The notes under the pieces are model-generated. The model saw only the letters and a list, made by a program, of their open reading frames with translations, was not told where the DNA came from and did no database searches. From contig NZ_QEXM01000020.1 in the NCBI RefSeq assembly GCF_004127445.1, positions 144,670-208,669 of the forward strand: DNA of 64,000 bases, read 5' to 3'. The stretch comes from Streptomyces alfalfae (GTDB lineage Bacteria; Actinomycetota; Actinomycetes; Streptomycetales; Streptomycetaceae). This document shows, piece by piece, positions 1 through 8,900 of this stretch. Made by a program: the position numbers and the translations under genes. Numbering within the stretch: the stretch's first letter is position 1; each line of letters opens with the position of its first letter.

Positions 1-294
1 CCCACCGAACCGGACGCCGTGTTCGCCTTCAGCGACGAACTCGCCCTGGGCGCCCTGCACGTGGCGCACGAGCGGGGCCTGCGCGTGCCCGAGGACATCG
101 CGATCGTCGGCTTCGACGACATCGAGGACGGCCGCTACAGTCACCCGCCCCTGACCACCGTCTCCCCGGACAAGCCGCAGATCGCCGAGCGGTCCCTCCA
201 GTGTCTGGCCGACCGCGTATACAGCCCCGGGAACGCCGTCCCGCCGCAGGAACTGGTCGTCCCGCACCGCCTGGTGCGGCGCGGGACGGCCTGA
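1..294 (+). CDS. LacI-family transcriptional regulator, C-terminal fragment
   Basis: The gene enters from the left edge, so only the last 97 codons are visible and the DNA-binding domain is missing. The segment LRVPEDIAIVGFDD is the hallmark of the second subdomain of the LacI/PurR effector-binding fold (usually VPxDxxxxGFDD). It is followed by the usual PLTTV strand and a short C-terminal tail ending in VRRG. Such repressors sense sugars or nucleosides, but the ligand cannot be read from this part. The stop codon lies inside the convergent terminator shared with the formyltransferase gene. There is no sign that it controls the adjacent biosynthetic cluster. Confidence 0.9.
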   Translation, partial: PTEPDAVFAFSDELALGALHVAHERGLRVPEDIAIVGFDDIEDGRYSHPPLTTVSPDKPQIAERSLQCLADRVYSPGNAVPPQELVVPHRLVRRGTA

Positions 295-334
295 GACCGG
301 GCGCGAGGCCCGGCCTCGGGAGCGCCCGGTCTCA
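292..334. terminator. Bidirectional terminator between convergent genes
   Basis: A perfect 13-bp inverted repeat (TGAGACCGGGCGC at 292-304, its complement at 322-334) encloses a 17-nt loop that can itself pair. It contains both stop codons, TGA 292-294 on the plus strand and TGA 334-332 on the minus strand. There is no T-tract, as is usual in Streptomyces. Confidence 0.85.
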
Positions 335-1027
335 CCGCGTGTGCAGCGCCCACCTGCTCCCGTTGACCTGGGCCGTCCCCGGCAGCGCGATGAGTTCGGG
401 CTTGAACAGCGGCGGCGCTCCCATCGCGGGCTCCCAGGTCGCCAGTTCCTCGTCCTGGGGGACCTCGATCCGCCGTCCCTCGGCGAGGTCGGCGACCACC
501 CTGAGCAGCAGCCGCACACCGAGCGGCGCCAGGTGATCGCGCCACAGGCTCTGCGCGGTCGAGCCCGGGGGCACGAACAGGTGCTCCTGGGCGGCGAGCG
601 GCCCCGCGTCGGTGCGCTCGGTGAGGTGGTAGACGCTGCCGCCCGTCACCTTGTCGCCGTCGCGGACCGTCCACCGGATCGCGTCCCTGCCACGGTGCAG
701 CGGCAGCAGGCTGGGGTGGTAGCCGATGGTGGCGACGGCGGCCCTGGCTCGCGTGTGACGGCCGAGGAAGGCGTGCGAGTGGGCGGCGATGATGATGTCC
801 ACGCCGTCCGGCACGTGCATCGCGCGCAGCTCGGCCGAGTCCGTCCAGGCGATGTCCCTGGGGTAGGCCCAGGCCCGCAGGCGGTCCCAGGACATGGCGT
901 CGCTCTCGTCGGTCCGTCCTTTGCGCAGCCGGGGCGCGGCCACACCGAGGATCTTGTGCCCCTCGTCGAGCAGCGCGTCCGCGACCTGCACCGCGAACGC
1001 TCCCTGCCCCGAGACGTAGATGTTCAT
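332..1027 (-). CDS. Formyltransferase (Fmt/ArnA N-terminal fold), cluster tailoring enzyme
   Basis: This 231-aa protein is a single formyltransferase domain that probably transfers a formyl group from 10-formyl-THF to an amine or hydroxylamine. The core motif GYHPSLLP with following RGRDAIRW, and the later TDAGP segment, match the family. Of the usual Asn-His-Asp catalytic set (Asn102, His104, Asp140 in ArnA), His104 and Asp140 are present, but the Asn position is Gly102. There is no C-terminal tRNA-binding domain, so it is not a housekeeping Fmt. Its ATG shares one base with the P450 stop (TGATG), which indicates coupled translation as the last gene of the PKS-NRPS operon. It may act on the amino-acid unit or a modified starter; the substrate is unknown. 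Confidence 0.8.
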   Translation of the reverse strand: MNIYVSGQGAFAVQVADALLDEGHKILGVAAPRLRKGRTDESDAMSWDRLRAWAYPRDIAWTDSAELRAMHVPDGVDIIIAAHSHAFLGRHTRARAAVATIGYHPSLLPLHRGRDAIRWTVRDGDKVTGGSVYHLTERTDAGPLAAQEHLFVPPGSTAQSLWRDHLAPLGVRLLLRVVADLAEGRRIEVPQDEELATWEPAMGAPPLFKPELIALPGTAQVNGSRWALHTR

Positions 1028-2259
1028 CACTCGCCCTCCTTCAGTCCCGAGCGGTCGGGCAGGAACCGCACCGGCAGCGCCGAGAACCCGGTCAGGAAGT
1101 TGGACCGGATGCGCGGGGCCTCGCCGGTCCGCTCGAATCCGGTGGTGAAGTCCCGCAGCGCCATGAGCAGTTCGGCGATCTCGACCTTCGCGAGATAGGA
1201 GCCGACGCAGAAGTGCGGGCCGTAGCCGAAGGCCAGGTGCTTGTTGGGGGTGCGGCCGAGGTCGAACACTTCGGGCCGCTCGAAGACCCGCTCGTCGCGG
1301 TTGCCCGAGGCGTGCCAGAGCGTGACGATCTCGCCCGGTCGCAGCCGTACGCCGTGCAGTTCGGTCTCGCGGACGACGCTGCGTCCGAAGTGCATCGTGG
1401 GCGACGCCCAGCGCAGCACCTCGTCCACGGCGGTGTCGACCGACACCTCGCCCGCCTTGAGCCGCCTCCACTGCTCGGTCTCGGCGGCGAGCGTGTGGAC
1501 GGCGTCGATCATCGTGAGGCGGCTGGTCTCGTCGCCCCCGATGATCAGGCTGTAGCAGTTGAGCACCACGTCCTCGTCGGAGAGCGGCACGCCGTCGATG
1601 GAGCTGGCGACGAGCATGCTGATCACGTCGTCGCCGGGCGCCTCGCGCCGCTCCTCCACGAGGTCCATGAAGTACATCAGGATCTCGTTGCGGGCCATCT
1701 CGGAGTCGACCTCGTCGACGTCCTCGTCATCGGTCGACAGGGCGGTCTTGGTCAGCCCGAGCAGGAACTCCCTGTCCTGTCCGGGCACTCCGAGCAGATT
1801 CGAGATCGTCGTCATCGGGATGCGGCTCGCGATCTCCTCGGCGAAGTCGCAGCCGCCGGTCTCGACCGCCTCCCGTATCCACTGCCGGGTGTTGACCCGT
1901 ACCGTCCCCGCGACCTCGTCGAGCACCCGGGGCGAGAGCACCCGCTGCAGGATCTTGCGCAGCTCGTGGTGGCGGTGGCCGTCGGTGACGGCCAGCATGC
2001 GGCCGGCCCCGGCGTCGCCGCCCTCCAGGAGGGTGACCAGGACGTTGCCGCGCTCCGACGTGAAGTGCGTGTCGTCGCGGTAGGTGGTCATGATGTCGTC
2101 GTGGCGGGTGAGCACCCAGAACCCCTTGCGGCCGCCGGCGGGCGGGTTCCAGTGCACCGGGGCGGTGTCCCGCAGGGTGCGCCAGAACGCGTCGAGGCCG
2201 TGGCCGGTGAAGGTGTCGGGGTCGCCCAGGTCCCTGGTGTCCAGTGCCGGTGCGCTCAT
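1027..2259 (-). CDS. Cytochrome P450, PKS-NRPS cluster tailoring oxidase
   Basis: A 410-aa soluble bacterial P450 with all standard landmarks: I-helix GGDETSR (241-247), K-helix ExxR at Glu280-Arg283, and heme loop FGYGPHFCVG with ligand Cys351. It should hydroxylate or otherwise oxidise the product of the adjacent assembly line, using separate ferredoxin and reductase not encoded here. The ATG at 2259 is used; a GTG at 2265 overlaps the KS stop as GTGA and may be the true coupled start (adds two residues). It lies between the free-standing KS and the formyltransferase with no gaps, so operon membership is clear. The substrate is not predictable from sequence. Confidence 0.93.
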   Translation of the reverse strand: MSAPALDTRDLGDPDTFTGHGLDAFWRTLRDTAPVHWNPPAGGRKGFWVLTRHDDIMTTYRDDTHFTSERGNVLVTLLEGGDAGAGRMLAVTDGHRHHELRKILQRVLSPRVLDEVAGTVRVNTRQWIREAVETGGCDFAEEIASRIPMTTISNLLGVPGQDREFLLGLTKTALSTDDEDVDEVDSEMARNEILMYFMDLVEERREAPGDDVISMLVASSIDGVPLSDEDVVLNCYSLIIGGDETSRLTMIDAVHTLAAETEQWRRLKAGEVSVDTAVDEVLRWASPTMHFGRSVVRETELHGVRLRPGEIVTLWHASGNRDERVFERPEVFDLGRTPNKHLAFGYGPHFCVGSYLAKVEIAELLMALRDFTTGFERTGEAPRIRSNFLTGFSALPVRFLPDRSGLKEGE

Positions 2260-2261
2260 GG

Positions 2262-4046
2262 TCACCAGTCCGTGCGCCAGAACCGGCGCGGCTGGAAGGG
2301 ATAGGTCGGCAGCGGCACGCGGTGGCTGTCCTCCCCCTGGTGCAGGGAGGCGAAGTCCACCTGCTGCCCCGTGACCCAGGCGGCGGCGACACCGGCCAGC
2401 GCGTCGGCGTCCGTGGCGGCGCACACGATCCCGTGGTCGTTGCGCGGGAAGGAGGAGGCGTCCGCGCGCGGCGCGGCGGCGGTCTCGGTGACCTGCCCGC
2501 CCGTGGCGTCCCCCGACAGGGCCGCGATCAGCTCCGCGCGGCTGCGGACGACGGCCGCCCAGCGGCGGGCCATCACCTTGCGGCCGAGGTTGAGGCTGAA
2601 GCAGACGTCGTCGAGCCGCAGGCCGGGGTCGGCGACCAGCCGGTCCTTCAGCCGCGCCCGCTGGCGTGCCAGGGCCTCGTCGTCCAGGGCGGAGAGGGTG
2701 GCGATGCGCGGCCTGCCCTCGGCCTCGGGTGCGCGCTCCGCGACCGCCGGGGCCTCTTCGAGGACGAGGTGGGCGTTGTAGCCACCGCCGCCGATCGAGG
2801 TGATGCCGGCGCGGCGGATGCCCGCTTCCGTCCCCCAGTCGGCCGTCTCGATCTGCGGCACGAAGGGGGTGCTGGGGAAGTCGAGGTCTTCGTTGACCTC
2901 CGTGAGGTTGATCGTCGCGGGCAGCGTCTTGTGGTGCAGGGCGAGCGCGGCCTTGATCGCGCCGAAGCCGCCGGAGACCACACCGCCGTGGCCGACGTTG
3001 CCCTTGACGCCGCCGATCGAGGTGGTGGCGGTCTGCTTGCCGAACGCCATGCTCGCCGCGTGCACCTCCAGTTCGTCGGTCATCGGCATGCCGAGCCCGT
3101 TGGCCTCGTACAGGGAGACCGTGTCCGGGGTGACTCCGCCGACCTCCATGGCGTTGGCGATGCACGCGCTCAGGCGCTCGGGCTGGGCGAGGCCGTAGGC
3201 CATCGCGCTGACGCCGTTGTTGTTGACGGCCGAGCCCTTGACCACGGCGTAGACGTGGTCGCGGTCGGCGACGGCCTGGGCGACCGGCTTGAGCAGCACC
3301 GTGACGACGCCGCTGGACAGGGCGGTGCCCGTGCCGTTGGCGTCGAACGGGCGGCAGTGGCCGTCCTTGGAGAGGACGCGGTTCTCCTCCCACAGGTGGC
3401 CGCGGGGGTGCGGGAGTCGGACCATGGAACCGCCGGCCACCGCCATGTCGGTCTGGCCGAGCAGCAGTGACTGGCAGGCCAGGTGCACCGCGTAGTGGAA
3501 GCCCGCGCAGACCGCGGCGACGGTGACGGCCTCGCCGGTCAGGCCCATGTAGTACAGCGCGTTGGACGTCATGGTGTCCGGCGACCACGCCAGGCTGGCC
3601 TCGATCGCCTCGGGGCCGACCGACACACGGTCGGGCGGGGAGCTGTAGAGCGCGGCGGTCTGCGGGTTGTTGGCGCCGTAGACGCCCACTTCGCAGCCGA
3701 CCCGCTCGGGGTCGTAGCCGCCGTCCTCGAATGCCTCCCAGGCGCTCTCCAGGAAGAGCCGGTTCTCCGGGGTCATCGCGGCCGCCATCCGGTCGCTGAT
3801 GCCGAACACCGACGGGTCGAACTTGTCGTACGTGTCGAGCACACCGCAGGCCCGCACATAGAAGGGACTGTGGATCAGGGTCTCGTCGACGTGGATGTCG
3901 TCCTTGGCGAGGAACGACACGGACTCCCTGCCGTGGACGAGGTTGTCCCAGAACTGCTCCTTGGTGCGGGCGCCGGGCGCTCGCAGGGACATGCCGATGA
4001 CGGCGACGTCACCCGGGTCGTAGTCCTGCTCGGGGCTTTCGGTCAT
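2262..4046 (-). CDS. Free-standing ketosynthase with Cys-Asn-His site (KS0-like)
   Basis: This 594-aa protein has a type I PKS ketosynthase fold (about 12-425), a KS-AT type linker, and a terminal post-AT motif LPTYPFQPRRFW (about 579-590) with no acyltransferase between. The nucleophile is kept (Cys180 in AAVCAGFHY). The first catalytic His, normally in EAHGTGT, is Asn316 (EANGLGM), while the second is present (His353 in GNVGH). Spacings of 136 and 173 residues match functional KSs. Loss of that His is typical of non-elongating KSs. Placed directly after an A-PCP protein in a cluster without a thioesterase, it could accept the peptidyl chain and release it by cyclisation. The fungal tenuazonic acid synthetase, which ends in a cyclising KS, is a precedent. 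That role is inference. The ORF starts 36 bp after the NRPS stop. Confidence 0.85.
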   Translation of the reverse strand: MTESPEQDYDPGDVAVIGMSLRAPGARTKEQFWDNLVHGRESVSFLAKDDIHVDETLIHSPFYVRACGVLDTYDKFDPSVFGISDRMAAAMTPENRLFLESAWEAFEDGGYDPERVGCEVGVYGANNPQTAALYSSPPDRVSVGPEAIEASLAWSPDTMTSNALYYMGLTGEAVTVAAVCAGFHYAVHLACQSLLLGQTDMAVAGGSMVRLPHPRGHLWEENRVLSKDGHCRPFDANGTGTALSSGVVTVLLKPVAQAVADRDHVYAVVKGSAVNNNGVSAMAYGLAQPERLSACIANAMEVGGVTPDTVSLYEANGLGMPMTDELEVHAASMAFGKQTATTSIGGVKGNVGHGGVVSGGFGAIKAALALHHKTLPATINLTEVNEDLDFPSTPFVPQIETADWGTEAGIRRAGITSIGGGGYNAHLVLEEAPAVAERAPEAEGRPRIATLSALDDEALARQRARLKDRLVADPGLRLDDVCFSLNLGRKVMARRWAAVVRSRAELIAALSGDATGGQVTETAAAPRADASSFPRNDHGIVCAATDADALAGVAAAWVTGQQVDFASLHQGEDSHRVPLPTYPFQPRRFWRTDW

Positions 4047-4082
4047 GGAAGGGCTCCTGCTTCGTCTCGGGTCGGGGGTGAC

Positions 4083-5903
4083 TCAGCTGCCGTTCGAGGC
4101 GGCGCGGCCCCGCAGCGCGGCGCGGCGGGTGTTGGCGCGGCGGCGGGCGGAGGTGACCACCTCGGGGGTGGCCCCGCTCTCCTCGTCGAGCCAGCGGCCG
4201 AGGGAGGCGATGTCACGGAAGCTGAACAGGTCGGGCACGCGGACGCGGCGGCCGAACCGCCTGGTCATCAGTCGGGCGAGGCGGACGAGGAGCAGCGAGT
4301 CGCCGCCGAGGTCGTAGAAGGCGGCCTTGACGTCGATGCCCGCGGGTTCGAGGTCGAGGAGCTGGCCCCAGATCTCCGCGAGCGCCACCTCGGTCGGTGT
4401 GCTCGCGGCCGTCATGGGGGCGTCGGCGCCGGCGGCCGGCGGTTCGGGCAGCGCGGCGCGGTCGAGCTTCCCGCCGGGCGCGAGCGGAAGGGCGGGCAGG
4501 AACACGAGCGTCGCCGGCACCATGTAGTCGGGCAGTTCGGTGGCGAGCCTGCCGTTGACGGTGGACTGGAGAGCGGCGTCGAGCCGGACGTCGTCGCCGG
4601 CGTCGCCCTCCGGCACGACGTAGCCGATCAGCCGGTTGCCGCGGACGACGGCGGCGGCCTCCCTGACCTCGGGGCAGCCGGTCAGGCGGGCCTCGACCTC
4701 CTCCAGCTCGATGCGGTAGCCGCGCAGCTTGACCTGGTGGTCGGTGCGGCCGCCGAAGCGGAGTTCGCCGTCCTCGGTGAGCGTGACCACATCACCCGTG
4801 CGGTACATGCGCTCACCGTCCACGAACGGGTCGGGCAGGAACCGCTCGGCCGTGGTCTCCGGCCGGTTGACATAGCCGTGGGCCAGGCCGGCGCCGCCGA
4901 TGTACAGCTCTCCGGGGACTCCGGCCGGCAGCCGCCGCCTGTCCTCGTCGAGCACGTAGGCGCGGGCGTGGGCCGACGGCAGGCCGAGCGTCGGCTCACC
5001 GGCGCCGTCCCTCGGGACGAGCCCGAACGAGCAGAAGACGGTTCCCTCGGTGGGCCCGTAGGCGTTGAAGACCCGGTCGGCGCCGGTCTCCGCGTACGCC
5101 CGGTCCACCAGTTTGCGCCGCAGGGGCTCGCCGCCGAACACGATCGTGCGGACGCGGGGCGGCAGGTATCCGGCGTCGAGCAGCCCGTTCATCACCGAGG
5201 GGACGGCGTTGAGGTGCGTGATCCTGTCGGCGTACGGGCTCTCCGGCAGGTGGACGGCGCTCTGCACGAGCACGACCGCCCCGCCGCGGCACAGCGCGCC
5301 GAAGATCTCCATCACGGACATGTCGAAGCAGACCGAACTCGCCGCCGAGACGCCGCTCAGGTCGCAGCCCTCGAAGACCCGGTCCAGCTCGGCCAGCATC
5401 GCGACGCAGCCCGGGTGGTGGATGGCGACGCCCTTCGGGCGGCCGGTGGAGCCGGAGGTGTAGATGATGTACGCGGTGTCCTCGGGCACGACCGGCACGG
5501 GCCGCTCGCCGGGTTCGGTCCGCACGCTCTCGTCGAGCACGACCACGGTCGGCCCGGCCGGACAGTTGGCCCGGGAGGCGGGTGTGGTCAGCAGCAGCCG
5601 GGTGCCGCTGTCCCGGACCATGAACGCCAGGCGTTCGGCGGGGTAGTCGGGGTCGAGGGGCACGTAGCAGGAGCCGGCGCGCAGCGTGGCGAGGAGGGCG
5701 ACGAGCAGGTCGGGGGTGCGCTCCACGCAGATGCCGACGGGGACGCCGGGTCCCGCGCCGTCGGTGACGAGGCGTTCGGCGAGGGCGCGGGAGCGCTCGT
5801 CGAGTTCGCCGTAGGTCATGACGCCCGCGTCGGAGTAGACCGCGGGGGCGGCGGGGTTCTTGACGGCCTGCTCGATGAACTCGGAGTGCAGGGTGTCGGT
5901 CAC
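4083..5903 (-). CDS. NRPS module A-PCP
   Basis: A 606-aa protein with an adenylation domain (about 10-485) and a peptidyl carrier domain (about 500-575). The ATP loop is YTSGSTGRPKG (148-158), Asp194 in FDMS is the alpha-amino-group anchor, Lys479 is the A10 lysine, and Ser536 in LGGDS is the phosphopantetheine site. The specificity line read by eye is Asp-Met-Met-Asn-Val-Gly-Ala-Val-Phe-Lys, which matches no code I know; the retained Asp argues for an alpha-amino acid. There is no condensation domain; that sits at the end of the upstream megasynthase, so the two proteins form one split module. The GTG start overlaps the PKS stop (GTGA), indicating coupling. A basic tail (about 583-606) may be a docking element for the KS. 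No MbtH gene is nearby. Confidence 0.93.
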   Translation of the reverse strand: MTDTLHSEFIEQAVKNPAAPAVYSDAGVMTYGELDERSRALAERLVTDGAGPGVPVGICVERTPDLLVALLATLRAGSCYVPLDPDYPAERLAFMVRDSGTRLLLTTPASRANCPAGPTVVVLDESVRTEPGERPVPVVPEDTAYIIYTSGSTGRPKGVAIHHPGCVAMLAELDRVFEGCDLSGVSAASSVCFDMSVMEIFGALCRGGAVVLVQSAVHLPESPYADRITHLNAVPSVMNGLLDAGYLPPRVRTIVFGGEPLRRKLVDRAYAETGADRVFNAYGPTEGTVFCSFGLVPRDGAGEPTLGLPSAHARAYVLDEDRRRLPAGVPGELYIGGAGLAHGYVNRPETTAERFLPDPFVDGERMYRTGDVVTLTEDGELRFGGRTDHQVKLRGYRIELEEVEARLTGCPEVREAAAVVRGNRLIGYVVPEGDAGDDVRLDAALQSTVNGRLATELPDYMVPATLVFLPALPLAPGGKLDRAALPEPPAAGADAPMTAASTPTEVALAEIWGQLLDLEPAGIDVKAAFYDLGGDSLLLVRLARLMTRRFGRRVRVPDLFSFRDIASLGRWLDEESGATPEVVTSARRRANTRRAALRGRAASNGS

Positions 5904-8900
5904 TGGTCCGTCCCTTCGGGGCGGCCGGCCGGCGCGATGTCCTTCAGGGCCAGGTCGGGGTGGGCGATCGAGTCGAAGAGCACGGTGCGGTAGAGCGCGA
6001 GCAGGTCCGTCACGGTCTGCCTCTCCAGATAGCTCGGTTTGTACTGGATGTGGCCGGCCACCTCGCCGTCGATGTCGGCCATGGAGATCTCCAGGTCGAA
6101 CTTGGCGAGGTGCCTGCGCACCTGGAGCGGTTCGAGCGGCAGGGCGCTCTGGGGCGTGATGGTGTCGCCGACGCCGTGGAAGAGCTTCACGGAGCGGGGG
6201 AAGGCGTCCGACGACAGCCAGTTGACCACCACGTCGAACCACGGGGAGCGGCCCTCTGCCCTCGGCGGTTTCAGGGAGGCCGCCAGCAGGTCGAGGGGGT
6301 AGTTCATGTGTTCGAGCAGGCCCAGCGAGAAGGCGTGGACCTCGCCGAGGAGATCGCGGAAGCAGCGGTCGCCCGCCGGTTTCGCCCGGACGAGCACGGT
6401 GTTCAGGTAGTAGCCGACGGCGGACTCCCAGCCCGGTTCGGCGCGCTGGGCGATGGCCGTGGCCAGTACGGAGTCCTCGGCTCCGGTCGCCCGGTTGAGC
6501 GTGGCGAAGAACCCGGCGAGCACGACCGTGCTGATCGACACGCCCTCGCGGACGGCGAACTCCCGGAGCAGCCGGCTCTCCTCGGCGCTCCAGCGGAACG
6601 TGAGGTCGCGGCCCTCGTATGTCACGCCCGGCGGACGCTCCTTGGCAGAGAGGTCCAGATGGGCGGGCGGATCGGCCAGCCGCCGCGTCCACCAGTCGAG
6701 CGCCGCGTCGGCCGCGGGGCCCGAGAGCCACTGCCGCTCCCACTCGACGAACTCGGTGTAGGGGGCGGGCGGCGTGCCGTCGGCGGGGTCGGCGCCCTCG
6801 TAGAACTCCTGGAGTTCGCGGATCATCACGTCCGCCGACGCCGCGTCCGACGCGATGTGGTGGACGAGCACCAGCAGGTAGTGGTCCTCGGGGCCGCGGT
6901 TCATCAGGACCACCCGCACGAGCGGGCCGTTGTCGATGTCGAGCGGCGCGTGGCCCAGTTCGGCCAGTTCCTCGCGGGCCTCCTCGTCGTCCAGCTCCGT
7001 GCTGTCGACGACCGCGAACTCGTACACCGGTTCCTCCAGGATGACCTGGTACGGGCGGCCGCCGGCCTCCACGAAGAGCGTGCGCAGCGCCGGGTGCCGC
7101 CGCATCACGGCCGCCACGGCGCGCTCCAGCGCCTTCTCGTCGACGGCGGCGCGGATGCGGGCGGCGACCATGAAGTTGTAGGGCACGGCGTCCGGCGAGA
7201 CCATCTGCATGAACCACAGCGAGGCCTGGCCGTGCGAGGTCGGGGCCAGTTCGAGCCCCAGGCCGTCGGCGCGCAGCTGGTCGGCGGCCGGTGCGTCGGT
7301 GGGGTCGATCAGCCCGCGCGCGGCCAGTTCCTCCAGGAGTTCTTCGGCGTCCAGGTCGGAGAGGTCGTCGAGGAAGGGGTGGGTGGGCCTCCGCCCGGGC
7401 GCGGGTTCGGCCGCCGCTCGCGGTTCCCGTGCCGGGGCCGGGGCCTGCTGTGTCTGCGCGGTCGCGGGCGGTCCGCCGGTGAGTTCGACGAAGTGCCCGA
7501 CGACCGCGGAGATGGTGCGGCCGTCCAGGAACACCACCGGTGACACCCGCTCCCCGAACAGCGCCTGCATCCGGTTGACCAGGCGGATCGCCAGCATCGA
7601 GTCCAGTCCGAACTCGCGCAGCGTCGCGTTCTCGTCGAACCTGCTCACCGGCACGCCGAGGCCGTCGGCGAGCTCGGCGAGGACGACGTCCCGCACCGAC
7701 GTGGCCGCCGGGGCGGTCCGTGCGGGCTGCCGCTCCACCCGCTCGGCCACCGCCACCGGTTCGACGGCGGCCGGGGCGGGGGCCGCCGCGGTCTGGGGCC
7801 GGGGCTCGGTGTCGAGCCAGTAGCGGTCCTTCTGCCACTGCACGAGCGGGGTCTCCACCACCTCGACGTCGTCCCCGAACAGCGGGTCGAAGGTCAGCGG
7901 CAGGCCCCTGACGTACAGCGACGCGACGGCCCCCAGCAGGCAGCGGACGTCGCTCTCCTGGCGCCGCAGGGAGTTGACCGCGTGCACCTGGGCGCCGCGG
8001 GTCACCGCGATCTCCTCGACCGCGCCGCGCAGCGTCTCGTGCGGGCCGATCTCGATGAACGTGCCGATCCCCTCGTCGACCAGGCCCCCGATCGTCTCGG
8101 CGAACCGGACCTGGTTGCGCAGGTTGTGCACCCAGTACTCGACGTCGGCGACCGGGTCCACCGTGTCGGCCAGCGCCGTGGAACGGAACGGGATGGTGTT
8201 CGTCAGCGGGGTGATGCCCGCGATGCTCTCGCGCAGCGGCTGGAGCAGCGGGTCCATGCCGGGGCTGTGCACCGGCCGCTCGACACGGATGCGCCTGGTC
8301 GAGATCCCGTCCCGCAGCAGGTCGGCCTCCAGGGCGGCGACGGCTTTGGGGGAGCCCGAGACGGCCGCGCTGGTGGGGCTGTTGACCACGGCGACGGCCG
8401 CGTGCTCGGCGTACGGGGCGAGCCTCGGCAGCAGTTCCGCCTCCGGCAGGTCGACGGAGATCATGGCGCCGGCCGCCGCCTTCCTTTCGAGCAGGTGCGA
8501 CCGGGCGACCACCACGCGGGCCGCGTCCCCGAGCGAGAGCGATCCGGCGACACAGGCCGCCGCGACCTCGCCGAGGCTGTGCCCGACGACGGCGACCGGC
8601 TCGACGCCGAGCCCGAGCCAGACCTTCGCCAGGGAGACCTGGAGGGCGAACAGGACGGGCTGCTGGAGGTCCATTTCCTCGTAGCGCGCCTCTTCGGCGG
8701 GGGCGGCGAGCCGGTCGAGCACCGAGCCGCCGCCCGCCGCGCGCACGGCGTCGTCGCAGGCGGTCATCCACGTGCGGAACCCGGCGTGGACGCGCAGCAG
8801 CTCCCGGCCCATGCCGACCCACTGCGTGCCGCCGCCGGAGAACACCAGCGCCACCCGCCGGTCGCCGTTGCCCGCGACGGCGCCGGTCATGACGTCGGGG

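Noticed and set aside
1..294. LacI-type fragment as cluster regulator
   Set aside because: It converges on the cluster, is separated by a strong terminator, and resembles ordinary sugar repressors.
1027..3588. Very long open frames opposite or in other frames of the PKS, NRPS and other genes
   Set aside because: They are Arg/Ala/Gly-rich translations typical of shadow frames in G+C-rich DNA and lack any family motif; the true frames carry clear domains.
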